The position numbers and the translations under genes are program-made. This document shows, piece by piece, positions 22,290-34,849 of a stretch of 64,000 nt of DNA (position 1 is the stretch's first letter; every line of letters begins with the position of its first letter). The notes below the pieces were generated by a model. It worked only from the letters and a program-made list of their open reading frames with translations. It was not told where the DNA came from and did no database searches. This stretch comes from Atherix ibis (Eukaryota; Arthropoda; Insecta; Diptera; Athericidae). The stretch lies in the NCBI GenBank assembly GCA_958298945.1, contig OY282610.1, positions 37,827,667 to 37,891,666 of the forward strand, read 5' to 3'.

Positions 22290-23340
22290 AGCGGCATCGC
22301 TTACGAATGCCTAGCTACAAAACAGAAACTTAAGCGATTAGAACGTGAACTGAATATAGAAATTAGAAAGGACTAAAATGAGTTGCATGAAATGCGCCTT
22401 CCCAATAAAAAAGCTCCTGGTAACGATCTAATAGTAGCTCCTATTCTGAAGCAAATTTCCCAAAAAAAGCTTTACTATTAATTGTTCTGCGCACCGAACC
22501 TATTTCTCCCCTTCTGTTGGAAATTACCTGATTCCTAAACCAAATAAACCCAATAATTCTCCTTCTTCCTATAGATCTATCAGCCTCCTATCAATCCTTG
22601 GTAAGATTTTTGAAAAAATCCTATTAAAACGAGTCTACCCATCCTAGTCCTATTTAATGAAAAAATTATTCCTGATCACAAATTTGGCTTCTGATCTGAA
22701 CACTCCACTATCCAGCAATGCCATCGCATTATTGATCATATTGCATCCTCTCTTGAGAGGAGAGAGTATTGCCCAGGAGTATTTTTAGATGTATCCCCAG
22801 CTTTTGATCGTTTGTGGCATCCTGGAATCGTCTGGATACTCAAGACCTTATCATAAATTCATATCTCTCCCAATGTCATTTTTAAGTTGCAATTAACTCA
22901 GAATCCTATTCTAGCCCGAGTCCCACAAGGCAGTATCCATAATCCCATTTTATATAATATTTTTACCGATCTAATCCTAATACTATCATAGCTACTTCTG
23001 TAGACAATAAGGCCATATCCTGACATTATGGATATGGGATTGTATATTGCTTCCAACAATATACAATCCCATATCCATAATCTTCAATCCTGGTTTAAGA
23101 TATGAAGAGTAGAGGGTAAAGAAACAGAAAAGTGCTCACATTACTTTCACACTTACGCTTTATACTTTAATAGCAACATTATTTCACAATATGATAAAGT
23201 ATTTACGTTATTTGCGACTTTACCTAAATAAGGGATTAACATGGAGACAAGAACCCACATACTTGGGGGTACTAGACGTTACCTACAACTCCTTAGACTA
23301 CTGGACAAACGCTCGACTACTTTTAATATGCGATTAAAGC
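22290..23340 (+). pseudogene. Jockey-like LINE, longest copy (RT and post-RT region)
   Basis: Motifs appear in the expected order across three frames: LPNKKAPGNDLI near 22400, IPKPNKPNNSPSSYRSISLL near 22532-22590, HKFGF then SEHSTIQQCHRIIDHIASSL near 22675-22755, YCPGVFLDVSPAFDRLWHPG (motif A with its aspartate) near 22770-22830, ARVPQGSIHNPILYNIFTD near 22913-22970, ASNNIQSHIHNLQSWF near 23050-23100, and an HILGGT..RRYLQ remnant of YLGV.LDRRLTW near 23250. The motif C (YADD) region is disrupted and a 57-base palindrome replaces part of the sequence right after it. Multiple stops make it non-functional. The 5' endonuclease is absent. Confidence 0.85.
23025..23081. repeat. Perfect 25-bp inverted repeat with 7-base loop
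   Basis: Left arm 23025-23049, loop CTTCCAA, right arm 23057-23081, with no mismatch. The right arm keeps the LINE reading frame (ASNNIQSHIHNLQSWF), so the left arm is a fold-back copy that replaced original LINE sequence. Confidence 0.95.
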
Positions 23341-23344
23341 TGGT

Positions 23345-23960
23345 TGGTTTTTTTTGTCGTAGGCTCAACATCTCGTATAACTCTTTCTGATCGACACATA
23401 ATATCAATATCATTGGCCTATGCTAAAAGTTTGGCATACTTAATAAGGATGGTAGCCCTTCCCCCCCCCCCCCCTCATGCTTACTCTTAAGTCACAAATC
23501 CTTTTCCCAGCGTCATGTTATAAAGGACGCACGAAAGTGTGTTTCGTTGCAATTGACCGCTGTGGATGTTTAGTGACTCCGAAAGTGATTAGGCTGATCA
23601 TATTCTTTCTCTCAAACTAGTCATGGTCATTCTAGTCAATCCAATCAATTTTTCTAAAATATCGAAATCTCTTATTGACGTGTAGAGTTTGACTCTAGCA
23701 TTGCTATCATACGTCTCTTTAATGTCGATGAACTTAATCAGCCGCCGCAGAGAGAAGATCTGATCTGTTGCTGATTTTCCTGGAGTGAAGCCTCACTAGT
23801 ATGAGTGAAAATTTTTTGTCAAATGGGGCTATCCTGCCTAGTAAGATAGCGGACAATATTGCTTGGTACACCAAAGCTCTTTAATTGGTTGGTACACACC
23901 TTGAATCCATTTTTTGATAATGGAATAGTTAATGCCAAGGTACTAGTCGCCGGGCATTGC
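23345..23960 (-). pseudogene. Second non-LTR reverse transcriptase clade, fragment
   Basis: Minus-strand frames read GFTPGKSATDQIFSLRR (near 23790-23740), KETYDSNARVKLY, FDILEKLIGLTRMTM, a NTLSCVLYNM remnant of the GDALSC-LFN motif, and YANDIDIM near 23400-23425, the catalytic YADDIDI box with D changed to N. This wording (GFRPGKSTTDQIF, YADDIDII) belongs to a non-LTR clade distinct from the Jockey-like copies. Clade not resolved. Frameshifts are frequent. A run of 14 C at 23461-23474 lies between the last two motifs. Its 3' side abuts the plus-strand Jockey-like copy directly. Confidence 0.75.
23461..23474. repeat. Poly(C) run of 14
   Basis: An uninterrupted C tract within a decayed RT fragment. 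Its exact length may be affected by sequencing error. Confidence 0.9.
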
Positions 23961-24044
23961 TTTGCTGACCTCTGTTTGGAGCAGGGCGACTTCTGGTTCT
24001 CTAATCGATGGATCGCTTTTGTCGTTAATGACTGTTAACTGGTC

Positions 24045-24325
24045 CACCAACGTGGTAGTTGTGGTTAATACCCATATCGTGGGTACGGTCTCCGGAGGAT
24101 CGCTAGTAGGAGATACTAGTAACTATCTCGGGTGCTGTCACTGCTAATGACAGTAGAGGTTTAGATAGGCCTCACCACTATCAGTTGGAGTAATCAGCTT
24201 GTAACTGGTTACTGACTGTAAACTGCCAGTAATGGTGGTGCGTTGATTGATCGTAACTCAATCCCTATGGTCGTAGGCGACCCATGGTTTTATGTTTAAT
24301 GACAGATAAGTCACGTTAAATAATA
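24045..24325 (+). mobile_element. R1-like LINE 3'-region fragment
   Basis: Shares GGTT-AACCCATATCGTGGGTAC, CTCGGG-GTTGTCACTGC-type, AGAGGTTTAGATAG, CAGCTTGTAACTG-TACTGACTG and CTCAATCCC-ATGGTCGT-GGCGACC landmarks with the 3' region of the R1-like element at 15.5-16.0 kb, which lies in the opposite orientation. No ORF sequence is attached. It abuts the minus-strand RT fragment. Confidence 0.8.
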
Positions 24326-25985
24326 TAATATTACTGATCAATTCTGGCTATTTTCTCTTATTCGTTTGACGTAATCTCTCGAATTGCTCATAGTACAGTA
24401 CCTAGCTAATAGTTTGACCGAAAGATAGCCGTTCATAAAAAACAAGTTCCTTCCAGTCTCCACCATACACACAACATAACCTTATTGAACGTCAATCCTG
24501 AACTTTCGAATTGTTTGTGATCGTTCATTTATCTTTTTTCATGATTTCTTTCGAATAATATTCTCACTTTTCATCGCAAGTTGTGATTCGCTTCAAAAAA
24601 TGACTCGATTTCATTGCGCTTCAACAACGTATCGCAGATGTTACATCGATCCATCTTATCTTTCATAATCAGTTCATAAGGCACCCAAACATAGAGTTTC
24701 TTTTTGAACTCAGCCTTTCCCAAATGGTTTAAAATGATTTGATGATGAATGTTTAATATATAAGCTATGTCCTGACTACTGAATCAATTTTTACGGTAAT
24801 TTCATTAATTTTTAACTGGATAACCAAACTGGGGCTTTTCTTAAACCATTTTGATCTAATACTAAGGATAAAATTTTTAAAATTTAAACTTTTTTGTTTT
24901 AATTTCCGTAAATTATCTCAAATGTGAATGATGTGGTGTCTCATAAAACTGAGACCCTTTAGATGGTAAAAAGGAAGCTTTTCTTTGATCAATAATTTCT
25001 AAAAGAAAACCTTAAATTTTCCAATCACTTAAATAAATGATAAATTTTTTTCCTAATACAGTTAATACTATTTACATATTTAAAATTGATTTTCCAAATT
25101 GTAATTTTATTTAGAATTTTTCAAATGAATCTATCTAATCACCTGAAAAATAAAAACCACAACAAACCTATTTGCCATCAAAATTTTCTCATAAAAATAG
25201 GTGGAAAAAAAAACCAAGGAATAATTCGTAAATGAACTAAAAATTTCCACACAATTGCCGAAATATTATTTTTTTATACCACCCACTATGCAAATATGTG
25301 GGAATTTGTTGGCTAGAAGAACAAATAGAACGACAACATCGTAGTTTATTTCAGGTGAATTAAATATTATGAAATAAAAAACGAGCAAATATTTTTATTT
25401 ATTTATCTTAAATATGTATGTGTATGTATGAAATGAAGTACGGATAAAAATGTGTCTTATATATTTTATGTGTAAGTTAGTGTATATTATTGAAAGGAAA
25501 GAAAGAAAATACATTTTTGAGTATATCATTATTCGTTGAATGTGACTGGAATTGTCGTCAACTATGGTGGAATTTTTCTTTAAAAATTTTCTTTTAATAT
25601 TTATTATTTCTTTAATTTTTTTAAATATAGCGCTTCGTTGACTTGCCACTTGCAGTTGATATATTTTTGGTTAAGTTGAATAATATTTTCTCGTAAATCT
25701 TTTTATTTTCTCATGATTTTCTTTTTAAAAAAATTCTCTTATTACCTTCTGACTATCCTTTTGAAAGAAAAACAACAACAACAAAAATCGAAACAAACAG
25801 AAATTCTTATAATTTTTCATTCACATTACATATTTTTTAGCTTACATTTATTTACATTCATTTTTTTTGTGTTTACTGAATTTTTGACTTATGCTTGAGT
25901 ACACCTAGACTGTTTTTCTGTTGATGATTATATATTAAGCAATTTGTTCCATTTCAAAAATTATAAAATATTTATAAAACAAATG
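24326..25985. other. AT-rich sequence, no gene seen
   Basis: No transposon motif or tandem repeat. Open frames near 25395-25898 are AT-biased and without recognised domains. The stretch 24330-24700 is somewhat less AT-rich but featureless. Confidence 0.45.
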
Positions 25986-25989
25986 CAGC

Positions 25990-27050
25990 CGAAAATTTAT
26001 CTATGACAGGTGGCAGAACATAACATCGCATTTTTAAGGAACAAGCAAATCATAACCTAACATTTTTTAAGGTGTATAAAAAACATAACCTCATATTTTT
26101 TCAATAAAACCATAGTTTTTACCTTATACATATATTAGTGGATATTTTTAAAGGGTCAAAAAAAGAAAGTAACCTCACATCCTTAGAAGGGCAGAAGTTT
26201 TTCTTTTGATTAGCAGTATAAACATAACCTACAATTTTTGAGATATACACGCAAAGGTAAATGAATATTATTCAAGGTTAGGAAAAATCTAAGCTCGTAT
26301 TTTTAAGGTGTGCAGAAAATACAATACAAACAACCATTTTGAAGGGGTCCGAGAAATATAACCTAACATTTTTTAGAGATATGATAAACGTCATCACTCA
26401 TTTTTGAGGAACAAGACAACCATAACCTAATATTTTAAAGGTGCATAGGAAATATAACCTCATTAATATTAAATAAACAATAAACTTTATATTACCTTTT
26501 TATAGGATAGAAGAGGTCAGTATCACTCGTTTTGAAGGGGAACGAAATAAATCACCTCAAATTTTTAAACAGAAGAAACATAACCCCATATTTATAAAAG
26601 ATAGAAAAGAATATAACCCTAGATTTTTAGAAGTATAAAATTTTTTATATTGTAATATAGTAAAAATCACCTAAAATTTTTTTTAAAGTAAAACAAGAAA
26701 CATAAGCTCATATAAAAAAATGGTAGAAGAGATATTTCGTCATATTTTTTTAAGGAATAGAAGAAAAAGAATACCAGAAAATTTTTAGAAGGATAAAATA
26801 TTTTTTAAGCGACAGTAGAAACAAAACCTTAATTTATTAGGACGTACAAGCAACCTAGCCCAACATTTTTTTGGGTTCACTATAAATGCTAACTCGTATT
26901 TTTAAGGTGTGGAGGAAACATAATCATATATTTTTAAGATAAAAAGTAAAGAAGATCTCATATTTATAAAAGAAAAAAAATTTAATCACAAATTCTTAGA
27001 AAAGTGTCATATTTTTAAGCGTCAGTACAAATACAATCTAATATTATAAT
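25990..27050 (+). repeat. Degenerate AACATAACCTCATATTTTTAAGG repeat
   Basis: A core close to CATAACCTCATATTTTTAAGG, followed by -TGTA-AGAA, recurs at irregular spacing of about 35-75 bases through the whole interval, all in one orientation. It resumes at 27800-28080. Divergence is high, so this is an old satellite or an expanded low-complexity region. No coding content. Confidence 0.75.
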
Positions 27051-27795
27051 ATTGGACCCTAAAATTCCAGAAAAAATGACTAAGACTTTAATATTTTTAC
27101 ATATTAATAAAACCTTTAAAAAAAAAAGATGTTAGGACCTTAAATTTTAAATCACGTGCTAAGACCTCAAAATCTGATGTTTTATTATCAACTTGGGATA
27201 TTATTTTAAGATATATTACAGTTTGTAGGCCTGAACTTTCTCAGACTAAATTTTGATAATATTATAATTTAGGACCCTAAAATTTCAGCACAAACGACTA
27301 CGACTTTAATATTTTTACATACACGTATTAATTAGACCTACAAAAAAGAAACCTAAAAAGACTTTAGGCCTTTAAATTTTAAATCATATGTTAAGACATC
27401 AAATTATGATGTTCTCTTTTCAACTTGGGATATTATTTTAAGATAAATTACAGTTTGTAGGCCTAAACTCTTTCAGCTTAAATTTTTGATAATATTACAA
27501 TTTAGGACCCTAAAATTTCAGCACAAACGACTACGACTTTAATATTTTTACATACACGTATTAATAAGACCTACAAAAAAGAAACCTAAAAAGACTTAAG
27601 GACTTTAAATTTTAAATCATATGTTAAGACCTCAAAATCTGATGTCCTCTTTTCAACTTGGGATATTATTTTAAGTTATATTATAGTTTGTATGCCTATA
27701 CCCTTTCAGCTTAAGTTTTTAATAATATTTTATTTTAGGACCCTGAACTTTTTCCGCCTAAATTTTGATAATATTATACAAATTCTTAAAAGAGT
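27050..27795 (+). repeat. 232-bp satellite, first locus (about 3 copies)
   Basis: The TAGGACCCTAAAATTTCAGC landmark recurs near 27271 and 27504 and in weaker form near 27055 and 27737, and TTTGTAGGCCT recurs near 27228 and 27460, giving a period of about 232. Each unit also holds AATCATATGTTAAGACCTC and GGGATATTATTTTAAGATA. The array splits the AACCT repeat into two parts. Confidence 0.9.
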
Positions 27796-27799
27796 ATCA

Positions 27800-28080
27800 A
27801 ATTTTGAAGCGGCAGTATAAATATGACCTACAATTTTTTATGGTATACAGGAAACGTAGCCCCACATTTTTTTCGAATACAATAAACTTCACCTTATATT
27901 TTTCAGTAATATATTTATACTATTAAAGTTTTTTTTTAGAAAAACTGCAACCTCAAATTTTTAAGAGTAGAAGCGATATAACCTAACATATAAGAGGAAT
28001 ATACGAACGATATAACCTCAGATTTTTCAGGAGTAGAAAAAAAAACTAAACCTCACATATTAAAGAAGTTGATTATATTT
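27800..28080 (+). repeat. Degenerate AACCT repeat, second part
   Basis: Continuation of the repeat type at 26.0-27.05 kb: ATATAACCTAACATATAAGAGG, ATATAACCTCAGATTTTTCAGG and similar units. It probably formed one array before the 232-bp satellite inserted or expanded. Confidence 0.65.
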
Positions 28081-29835
28081 ACAACTCCCAATATCCTTAT
28101 TATTATAATTTTTTTTTTAAATATAGCGCTCATATTAAAAAAAAAACTTTTCCTTCGAATATGCTAGTCAAAACAAAATTCGAACAAATAATATAGAATA
28201 TAAAAATTTGCATAAATTTAAAACATTCCCCAATAGTTTACAGTGAGTCCATTTAATATGTATATTATGTGTTAACAGATTAGAAATTACGGTATGAAAT
28301 TTAATGCAACCGCATGTTGGTAATAATGCCAGCCGTCATCCTTAGTACATTCTCAAGAGAGAGAGAAATATCCTCATTGCGTTTTCATACTTCTATCTTT
28401 GCATCTTTGATGGAAAAAAAATAGCCATTTTTCAGTTCGTACTTTAAATTGTCTTTAATTTTTGTATTTTAATAGTAAACAGACAATATAAATGATTATA
28501 TACGCACATTGTAAATATGCAAGGATGTAAGGAAATAGAAGAATAGTATGTAACGGAGAAGAAAATCATCAACGAAATATACGAAAATTAAATTAAATGC
28601 GGATTCCATGTTAAGAAGAATCTTACCCTAGAAAGAAAACAAACTGGGGATGGGGTGGTCATACCTAATTTACAATGTCTGGCAGCTAGTACGACTATAA
28701 GAATTGTGAGCTGCTCATTTTCACACCCCCATAGTGTGACTAAGAAAAGATTTATAGCTTGTTAAGGTATTAACATAATTTTGCATCTCAGATATAATTT
28801 TATCCATCTCTCCCTCGTCCCATCGCACCTTTTCTCAAACACTATACACAATTTCTTAGGAGAAGTCAGCCATTTTCACCATTACCGCCACCATTCATGA
28901 TATTAGCACTTTTCCCATCTTGCACTGTCGTTTCACTTTGTCTTAAATTGTTTTTTTTTTTTTTGGTTTTTGTTTCGCTTTTTAACTTTCCATTTGGTTG
29001 TCGTAACTTTTCTTAGAAAAATTTCCATCATTTTACTCCTTTTTTTAGTTTATTTCACTGAAACATTACAGGAAACTTTCTTCATAAAAAGGAATTCTCT
29101 TCTTTCAACATGGCAATTTTTTTTAAGGTTATGTACACGTAAACGTACATTTTCGAAAGCATTTAAAAACGGTGTTTTTATTTTTCTGACACCTCTTAAC
29201 TAGTTTCTCTTTTACGAATTTTTATTTTTTGTTTCTTTTTACATTTTAACTGAACTTTGTTAACTTAATACCAAAGGTAAAAAATTTCCACCATAGCATA
29301 TTTAATTAATTAAATTTTTAAAGGACAAAAAAAAACGATTGTACTTTTTCATTAATTATTTTATTCTTATTTTAATAGAAATTAATTGGTTCAATGTTGA
29401 AGGATTTATGGGAGAAAGTAAAAAATTATTTAAAAAAAAAAACTGAACAAAAATTTCGCACATTTAAAGAAGGTGGTAAAAGTCAAAAAAAAGTTTTTTG
29501 CGAAAAATATATCATAAAGTGGTAGTTAGTATTCAGGGTAGTAGAATTTGTTGAATTTTTTGTAGCTGTTGAAAATGCCTATTGAATTTAATTACTTGAC
29601 GTTATATGTTAATGGGTTAATAGAATTTCGCATTATATTTTTTTTTTTGTTAAAACAAATTTTTTTGTGAATTTTTCATCGAAGGGATTTGTTTCCATGT
29701 GTTTCAAAAATGTCAGAAAAGTTCCAAGGACTAGAAAAATGATTTTGTTAAAAATTTTAATAGTCTTTGATGTAATTTTTCACGTAACAGAATTTTAGGG
29801 TCACAAATCTGCAACGACAATTTTTTAAAGCTAAT
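28081..29835. other. AT-rich sequence, no gene seen
   Basis: 28250-28950 is a little less AT-rich and lacks repeats. The remainder has long T runs. A 77-codon frame near 28970-29203 has no recognised domain. Confidence 0.4.
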
Positions 29836-29839
29836 TATT

Positions 29840-30830
29840 TTAGGACATATTACAGAATTCCTAGTGTTTAGATTATGTTAGAAGGTCTGAACTTTCTGAG
29901 GCTCAATTTTGATAATATTATAATTTCGGACCTTAAAATTTCTGAAAAAATGACTAAGACTTTAATATTTTTACATATTAATAAGACTTCCAAAAAAAAA
30001 TCGAAAAAGATTTTAGGACCTTAAATTTTAAATCATATGTTAAGACCTCAAAATCTTATGCTTTATTATAAAGTTCGGATATTATTTTAAGATATATTAC
30101 AATTTGTAGGCCTAAACTTTCTGAGGCTCAATTTTTAAAAATAATATATTTTGGGACCATAAAATTTCAGCAAAAGTGACTAAGATTTTAGGACCTTAAA
30201 TTTGAAATCTATGTTAAGACTTCAAAATCTTATGCTTTATTATAAAGTTCGCATATTATTTTAAGATATATTACAGTTTGTAGGCCTAAACTTACTGAGG
30301 CTCAATTTTGATAATATTATATTTTGGGACCATAAAATTTCAGCAAAAATGACTAAGATTTTAGGACCTTAAATTTGCAATCTATGTTAAGACTTCAAAA
30401 TCTTATGCTTTATTATAAAGTTCGCATATTATTTTAAGATATATTAAAGTTTTTAGGCTTGAATTTTCTAAGACTCAATTTTGATAATATTATAATTTCG
30501 GACCTTAAAATTCCTGAAAAAATGACTAGGACTTCAATATTTTTACATATTAATAAGACTTCCAAAAAAAATCGAAAAAGATTTTAGGACCTTAAATTTT
30601 AAATCATATGTTAAGACCTCAAAATTTTATGCTTTATTATAAAGTTCGGATATTATTTTAAGATATATTACAATTTGTAGGCCTAAACTTTCTGAGGCTC
30701 AATTTTAATAATATTATTATATTTTAGGACCATAAAATTTTAGAAAAAATGACTAAGATTTAAGGACCTTAAGTTTTAAATCACATGTTAAGACCTCAAA
30801 ATCTGATGCTTTATTATCAACTTCGGGTTG
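29840..30830 (+). repeat. 232/174-bp satellite, second locus (about 5 units, two lengths)
   Basis: Same family as 27.05-27.8 kb. TAGGCCT landmarks fall at 30107, 30281, 30454 and 30678, so spacings are 174, 173 and 224. The two short units lack about 57 bases (the CTTTAATATTTTTACATATT..AAAAAG part) present in the longer ones. Deletion-bearing and full units therefore co-exist in one array. Confidence 0.9.
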
Positions 30831-31300
30831 ACTTCTAGAGTATTCAATTTTCTATCTAGTCCATGTCAAATGATAGAAATTAATTTAATTTAATTCTGCA
30901 ATAGCAATTTTTCAAACTAAATGTATTTGAATATATTATAGAATTCCAAGTTATTAAATTATGTTTGAAGGTGTAGACTTTGTTAGTCTCAAGTGTGACA
31001 TTAAATTTTAGGAGTCTTAAATTTTTAAGAAAATACTTTACAACCCCAAAAAAAAATTAAACAATATATCACCAAATTTAGACAAGATTCTATAACTTAA
31101 AATGTCAAATTAAATATTAGGACCTCAAAATTTAGTGTCTTGCTATAAATTTCAGACTAGAGTATCAAAAATTTTTATTCAAATTATGTCAATTTTTTTA
31201 AATTTAAAAATTGAATACCTAATTTTTTGGCAAATATTTGGGATCTTATATTTGAAGTTAAACTTTAAGACCTCACAATTCTAGTTATAACATCACCATT
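30831..31300 (+). repeat. Strongly diverged continuation of the 232-bp satellite
   Basis: Words such as GACCTCAAAATTTAGTGTCTTGCTATAAATTTC near 31120 and a -TAGGA-CTTAAATTT- near 31010 recall the satellite, but periodicity is lost. Confidence 0.4.
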
Positions 31301-33685
31301 TTAGTGTAGCTAACCATTTTTGTGCTACGAAAGCTTACGAATAAAATAACATTTATTATTTCAAAATTTGAGATCTGTTTTTTAAATAAATTTAAACCAC
31401 TTTAACCATGATAATTTACAATCTCTTCAACTTTAGATGAATTTACAATCTCTTCAACTTTAGATGAGGACCTCAAAGTTTTCTCTCAAAATACAATATA
31501 TTTTTAATTTGGTACCATAAAATGACAGATTAACGTTAAGAATTTTGAAAGTTTTGAATTCGTTTTTTAACATAATTCTTACAAATCTAATTTTAGACAT
31601 CCCATTTTAAAGATTTTTTCAGACAAAACTTCCTTTTATAAAATTCCCTATTTCTGAGATATTTTTATCAATATTTTTTTTGAAAGGTAATCTATCGTAT
31701 ATTCGAAAATATTTCTAATATCATCGCATACAGCGTCTTTTTCGGAATATTTTCAATTTTCAATGTTACAAATGAGTAATCTGGAATGCATGTGCTATAA
31801 AATTTATTTTCATAGGCGATATTTTATATTTTATTGAATCGCAATAGTACGACAGCAAAAAGGCAGGCTCTTTATTTTAAGTAAGCCATAACATCCGCTT
31901 TTATGGATTAGCATACTTTTTGGTGACAGACAACATTTCGCCGAAAGTTCATATTTTATTGGATGTTTTTTTTTAACGCTTTTTCACAAACGAATATCAT
32001 AACTTTATCCTGGTGGCGTCAAATAAATTCACAACAGTACATGAAAGGGTATTTACGAGAGATCGTAACCATTTCTGATGCATTTATTATGATCAGACGG
32101 AGGGGATTCTTCTCCCATTCATTCACTGTCACTCCAATCATCTTACAGTGTGAACGGAGTAGGGAAGGAGTTTTTTTTCTTTTGAAAATTATAGACTTTT
32201 GCCTGTACTAGTATTACTCACAAAAAAGGACATCTTCACAAATATTTTCATACAATTTTTGTCCTTTTCTCTTAACGAAAGATATGAAATTTCTACACTC
32301 ACTACATGGTATTTTTTCATAAGCAGGACAACGTCATTCATCCTTGCGCGCGTACATCATTCGTCGATGTTTTTTTTTCATTTTCTCTTGAAATTTCATA
32401 TTTATATACACTCACTAAGAAGGTGCAATTCTTTTTCTTCTTGCAATTCAGTTTATTTATGCAAAAGAAACAGAAAAAGGAATTTTCATAAGAATTTCTC
32501 ATTTCAGAGCAAAAAATAACAACCAAATATACTACAAAAATTTCGTTGACAAGTAAGTGCAAATATGAAAATGATACCGAAAAAACTTGTACAAAATTAT
32601 GCACACATACTTAGTTATATGCCAAAAAGCATAATACCATAAGTACTGGAGTTGCACATAAAATTCACAATTGCAATTTTCACTCCTCGAAAATGACTAT
32701 CGATCCTGCAGTTTTTTGCTGAACTCAATGTGATTTCGTAAATAAACACGAGGACTCCGTTTTTTTCTCTATTAAATTATTCGGTTTTTAACTATTTTTA
32801 ATTTTTTTTATCAAAATTGAATTTTAGTAATTTAAGAGAAAAACATTTTTTTTTTAAATCTAAAAGCTCATTTCGTTGACATGACTATGAAATAGTCATT
32901 CGTTGACATGAATTGAAATAAACATAAATGAAAATAGTTACTGTCCCCATAAATGGATAGGAATGGTAATAAATCTAAAGAGAAGAAGTTACTTGTAAAC
33001 AAGAAAAACCGAAAACTAAAAAGGGTAAAATTACAGCAATTTTGTGGGTGTGTAACATTTGAACAAAATCAGAAGTTAAAATCAAATGAAATGTTTTTTT
33101 TTTGCAAAATATAAAGGAAAAATTCTAAAAAAAAAGTCTGCTATTAATTTTAAGGGTTAGCCTTCAATCATTCATTCTTGATTGCTATAAAAAAAAAGGT
33201 AAAGAAGTGTACAAATATGACGTGTATGAGCATTTAGTTTTCTACAATACAAAAAGAAATTTCCAAGTTCGAAGTACTTGATTTTATTGCAAAAGTTTTC
33301 TTCATACGAAATTTGTGTTCAACCCTTCAACCCCTCCACTCTTCATTTTTGTTGATTTACCCCATTTACCATTTCCTATTCTGATACCATATTCCTTATC
33401 CTTTGTCAGTCTGCCCTTATTATTATTGTATATTGTGGATAACCCTCCCGGCTGACTACTATAGTTCCGGCCTGTCTACTATAGTTTATGTTAACATTTA
33501 TTGTTTCGGTTTTCATTTCATTCCAGTTATCACACGTCAAGGATTATTTAACTTTAGTAGTTAATACTAATTACATATATTGTATCGATTCTAGTTCATA
33601 TCCGAGACATCTTACCCTTACGAAATATATATAATATAATTCAACAGGGATCTAACCCAATAAATGTCTACTTTATATGATAAGA
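31301..33685. other. No gene identified; one small tandem duplication
   Basis: A 27-base unit (AATTTACAATCTCTTCAACT then TTAGATG) is repeated at 31413-31467. The rest, including frames near 31963-32604, has no recognised domain. 31900-32700 is less AT-rich than average and could contain host sequence, but no splice-bounded exon stands out. Confidence 0.4.
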
Positions 33686-33689
33686 ATTT

Positions 33690-33835
33690 TATTCGGATTT
33701 TGAATTTACATCAATTGGAAAATATTTTTATTATTTATTATTGTAATATTTCCGAAAAGTTTTTATTTCATTTATTTAAAATTATTTATTATCTTCATTC
33801 ATAACCGAGTTTTGTGTATTATTCTCCAAACCACC
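33690..33835 (+). repeat. Dispersed repeat flanking the first purine array
   Basis: TTATTCGGATTTTGAATTTACATCAATTGG-type sequence followed by AAAATATTTTTATTATTTAT and TTTAAAATTATTTATT. The first part recurs at 34790-34870 and the second at 35140-35235, so the purine array and a piece of the 232-bp satellite sit between related blocks. Confidence 0.7.
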
Positions 33836-33839
33836 CCCC

Positions 33840-34800
33840 TCCTCCCCTAGAATCCGTTTGATTTGAGAAGAAGATAAAAAATATGAAGAAAATGAAGAAA
33901 AATAAGAAAATAATGAAGGCAAAGAAGATGAATTAGGCGAAGAAGAATGAGAAGATTAACATGAAGAAGAAGATGACGAAGATGCAAAAGATAAAGAAGT
34001 AGAAAAAGAAGAAGAAGGTAATGAAGAAGATGAGGAAGATAAATAAGACAAAGAAAATGAATAAGAAGAAGAAAAAGAAGATGAAAAAGATGAAGCAAAT
34101 GAAGAAGCTGAAGAAGAAGAAGAAGATAAACAATATTAATAAGATTAACAAGTAGAAGTAGTAGTAAAAGAAGTAGAAGATGATGAAGAAGATGTGGAAG
34201 GTAAATAAGAAAAAGAAGATGAAGTAGAAGAATAAGATGAAAAAGATTAATGATATTAAGAAGAAGACGAAAATGCAAAAGATGAAGAAGTAGAAAAAGA
34301 AGAATAAGATAATGAAGAAGATGAGGAAGATAAATAAGATAAAAAATGAAGAAGAAGAAAAAGAAGATGGAAAAGATGAATCAAATGAAGAAGCTGAAGA
34401 AGAATAAGAAGGTAAAGAAAATACAGAAGATAAATAAGATTAAAAACATTAACAATTTAAATAATTAGTAAAAAAAGTAGAAAGTGATGAAGAAGATGAG
34501 GAAGATAAATAAGAAAAAGAAGAAGAATCATCAGAAGATTAAGAAGATTAACAAGTAGAAGAAGTAGTCAAAGAAGAAAATAACGAAGATGATAAAGAAG
34601 ATGAAGAGAAAAAAAAGATGAAAAAGTAGAAGAAAAGTAATACGAAGAAGAAGATGAAAAAGAGGGATCCTGAGGGAATGTTCCCTGCATGAAGAGGGTA
34701 ATTTTTCCAATCCAATTTTTTATCCTTTGTAGAAATTCTTAGTTCTTCAAGTTTATTTAAAGAATATTTATTATTTTAATAAATTATTATTCGGATTTTA
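33840..34800 (+). repeat. GAA/GAT purine array 1 with R1-related 3' segment
   Basis: About 33865-34665 is almost entirely GAA, GAT, AAA and TAA triplets, purine-rich on the plus strand. It is followed by GGGAATGTTCCCTGCATGAAG and an AATTTTTCCAATCCAA.. segment that match 38485-38510 and 38692-38810. The array interior differs in order from the other two, as expected for slippage. All frames through it are low complexity and are not genes. The 5' unit seen in the other two copies is missing here. Confidence 0.85.
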
Positions 34801-34849
34801 AATTTACATCAATTGGAAAATATTTTTATTATTTATAAAAATTTCCCAA

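Noticed and set aside
26010..28080. CCTAA/AACCT words as telomeric DNA
   Set aside because: Insect telomeres are perfect TTAGG/CCTAA arrays; here the words are single, far apart and embedded in longer units.
33847..34278. Long minus-strand open frame of Leu, Ile and Phe
   Set aside because: It is the complement of the GAA/GAT array; every frame there is open or nearly so because of composition.
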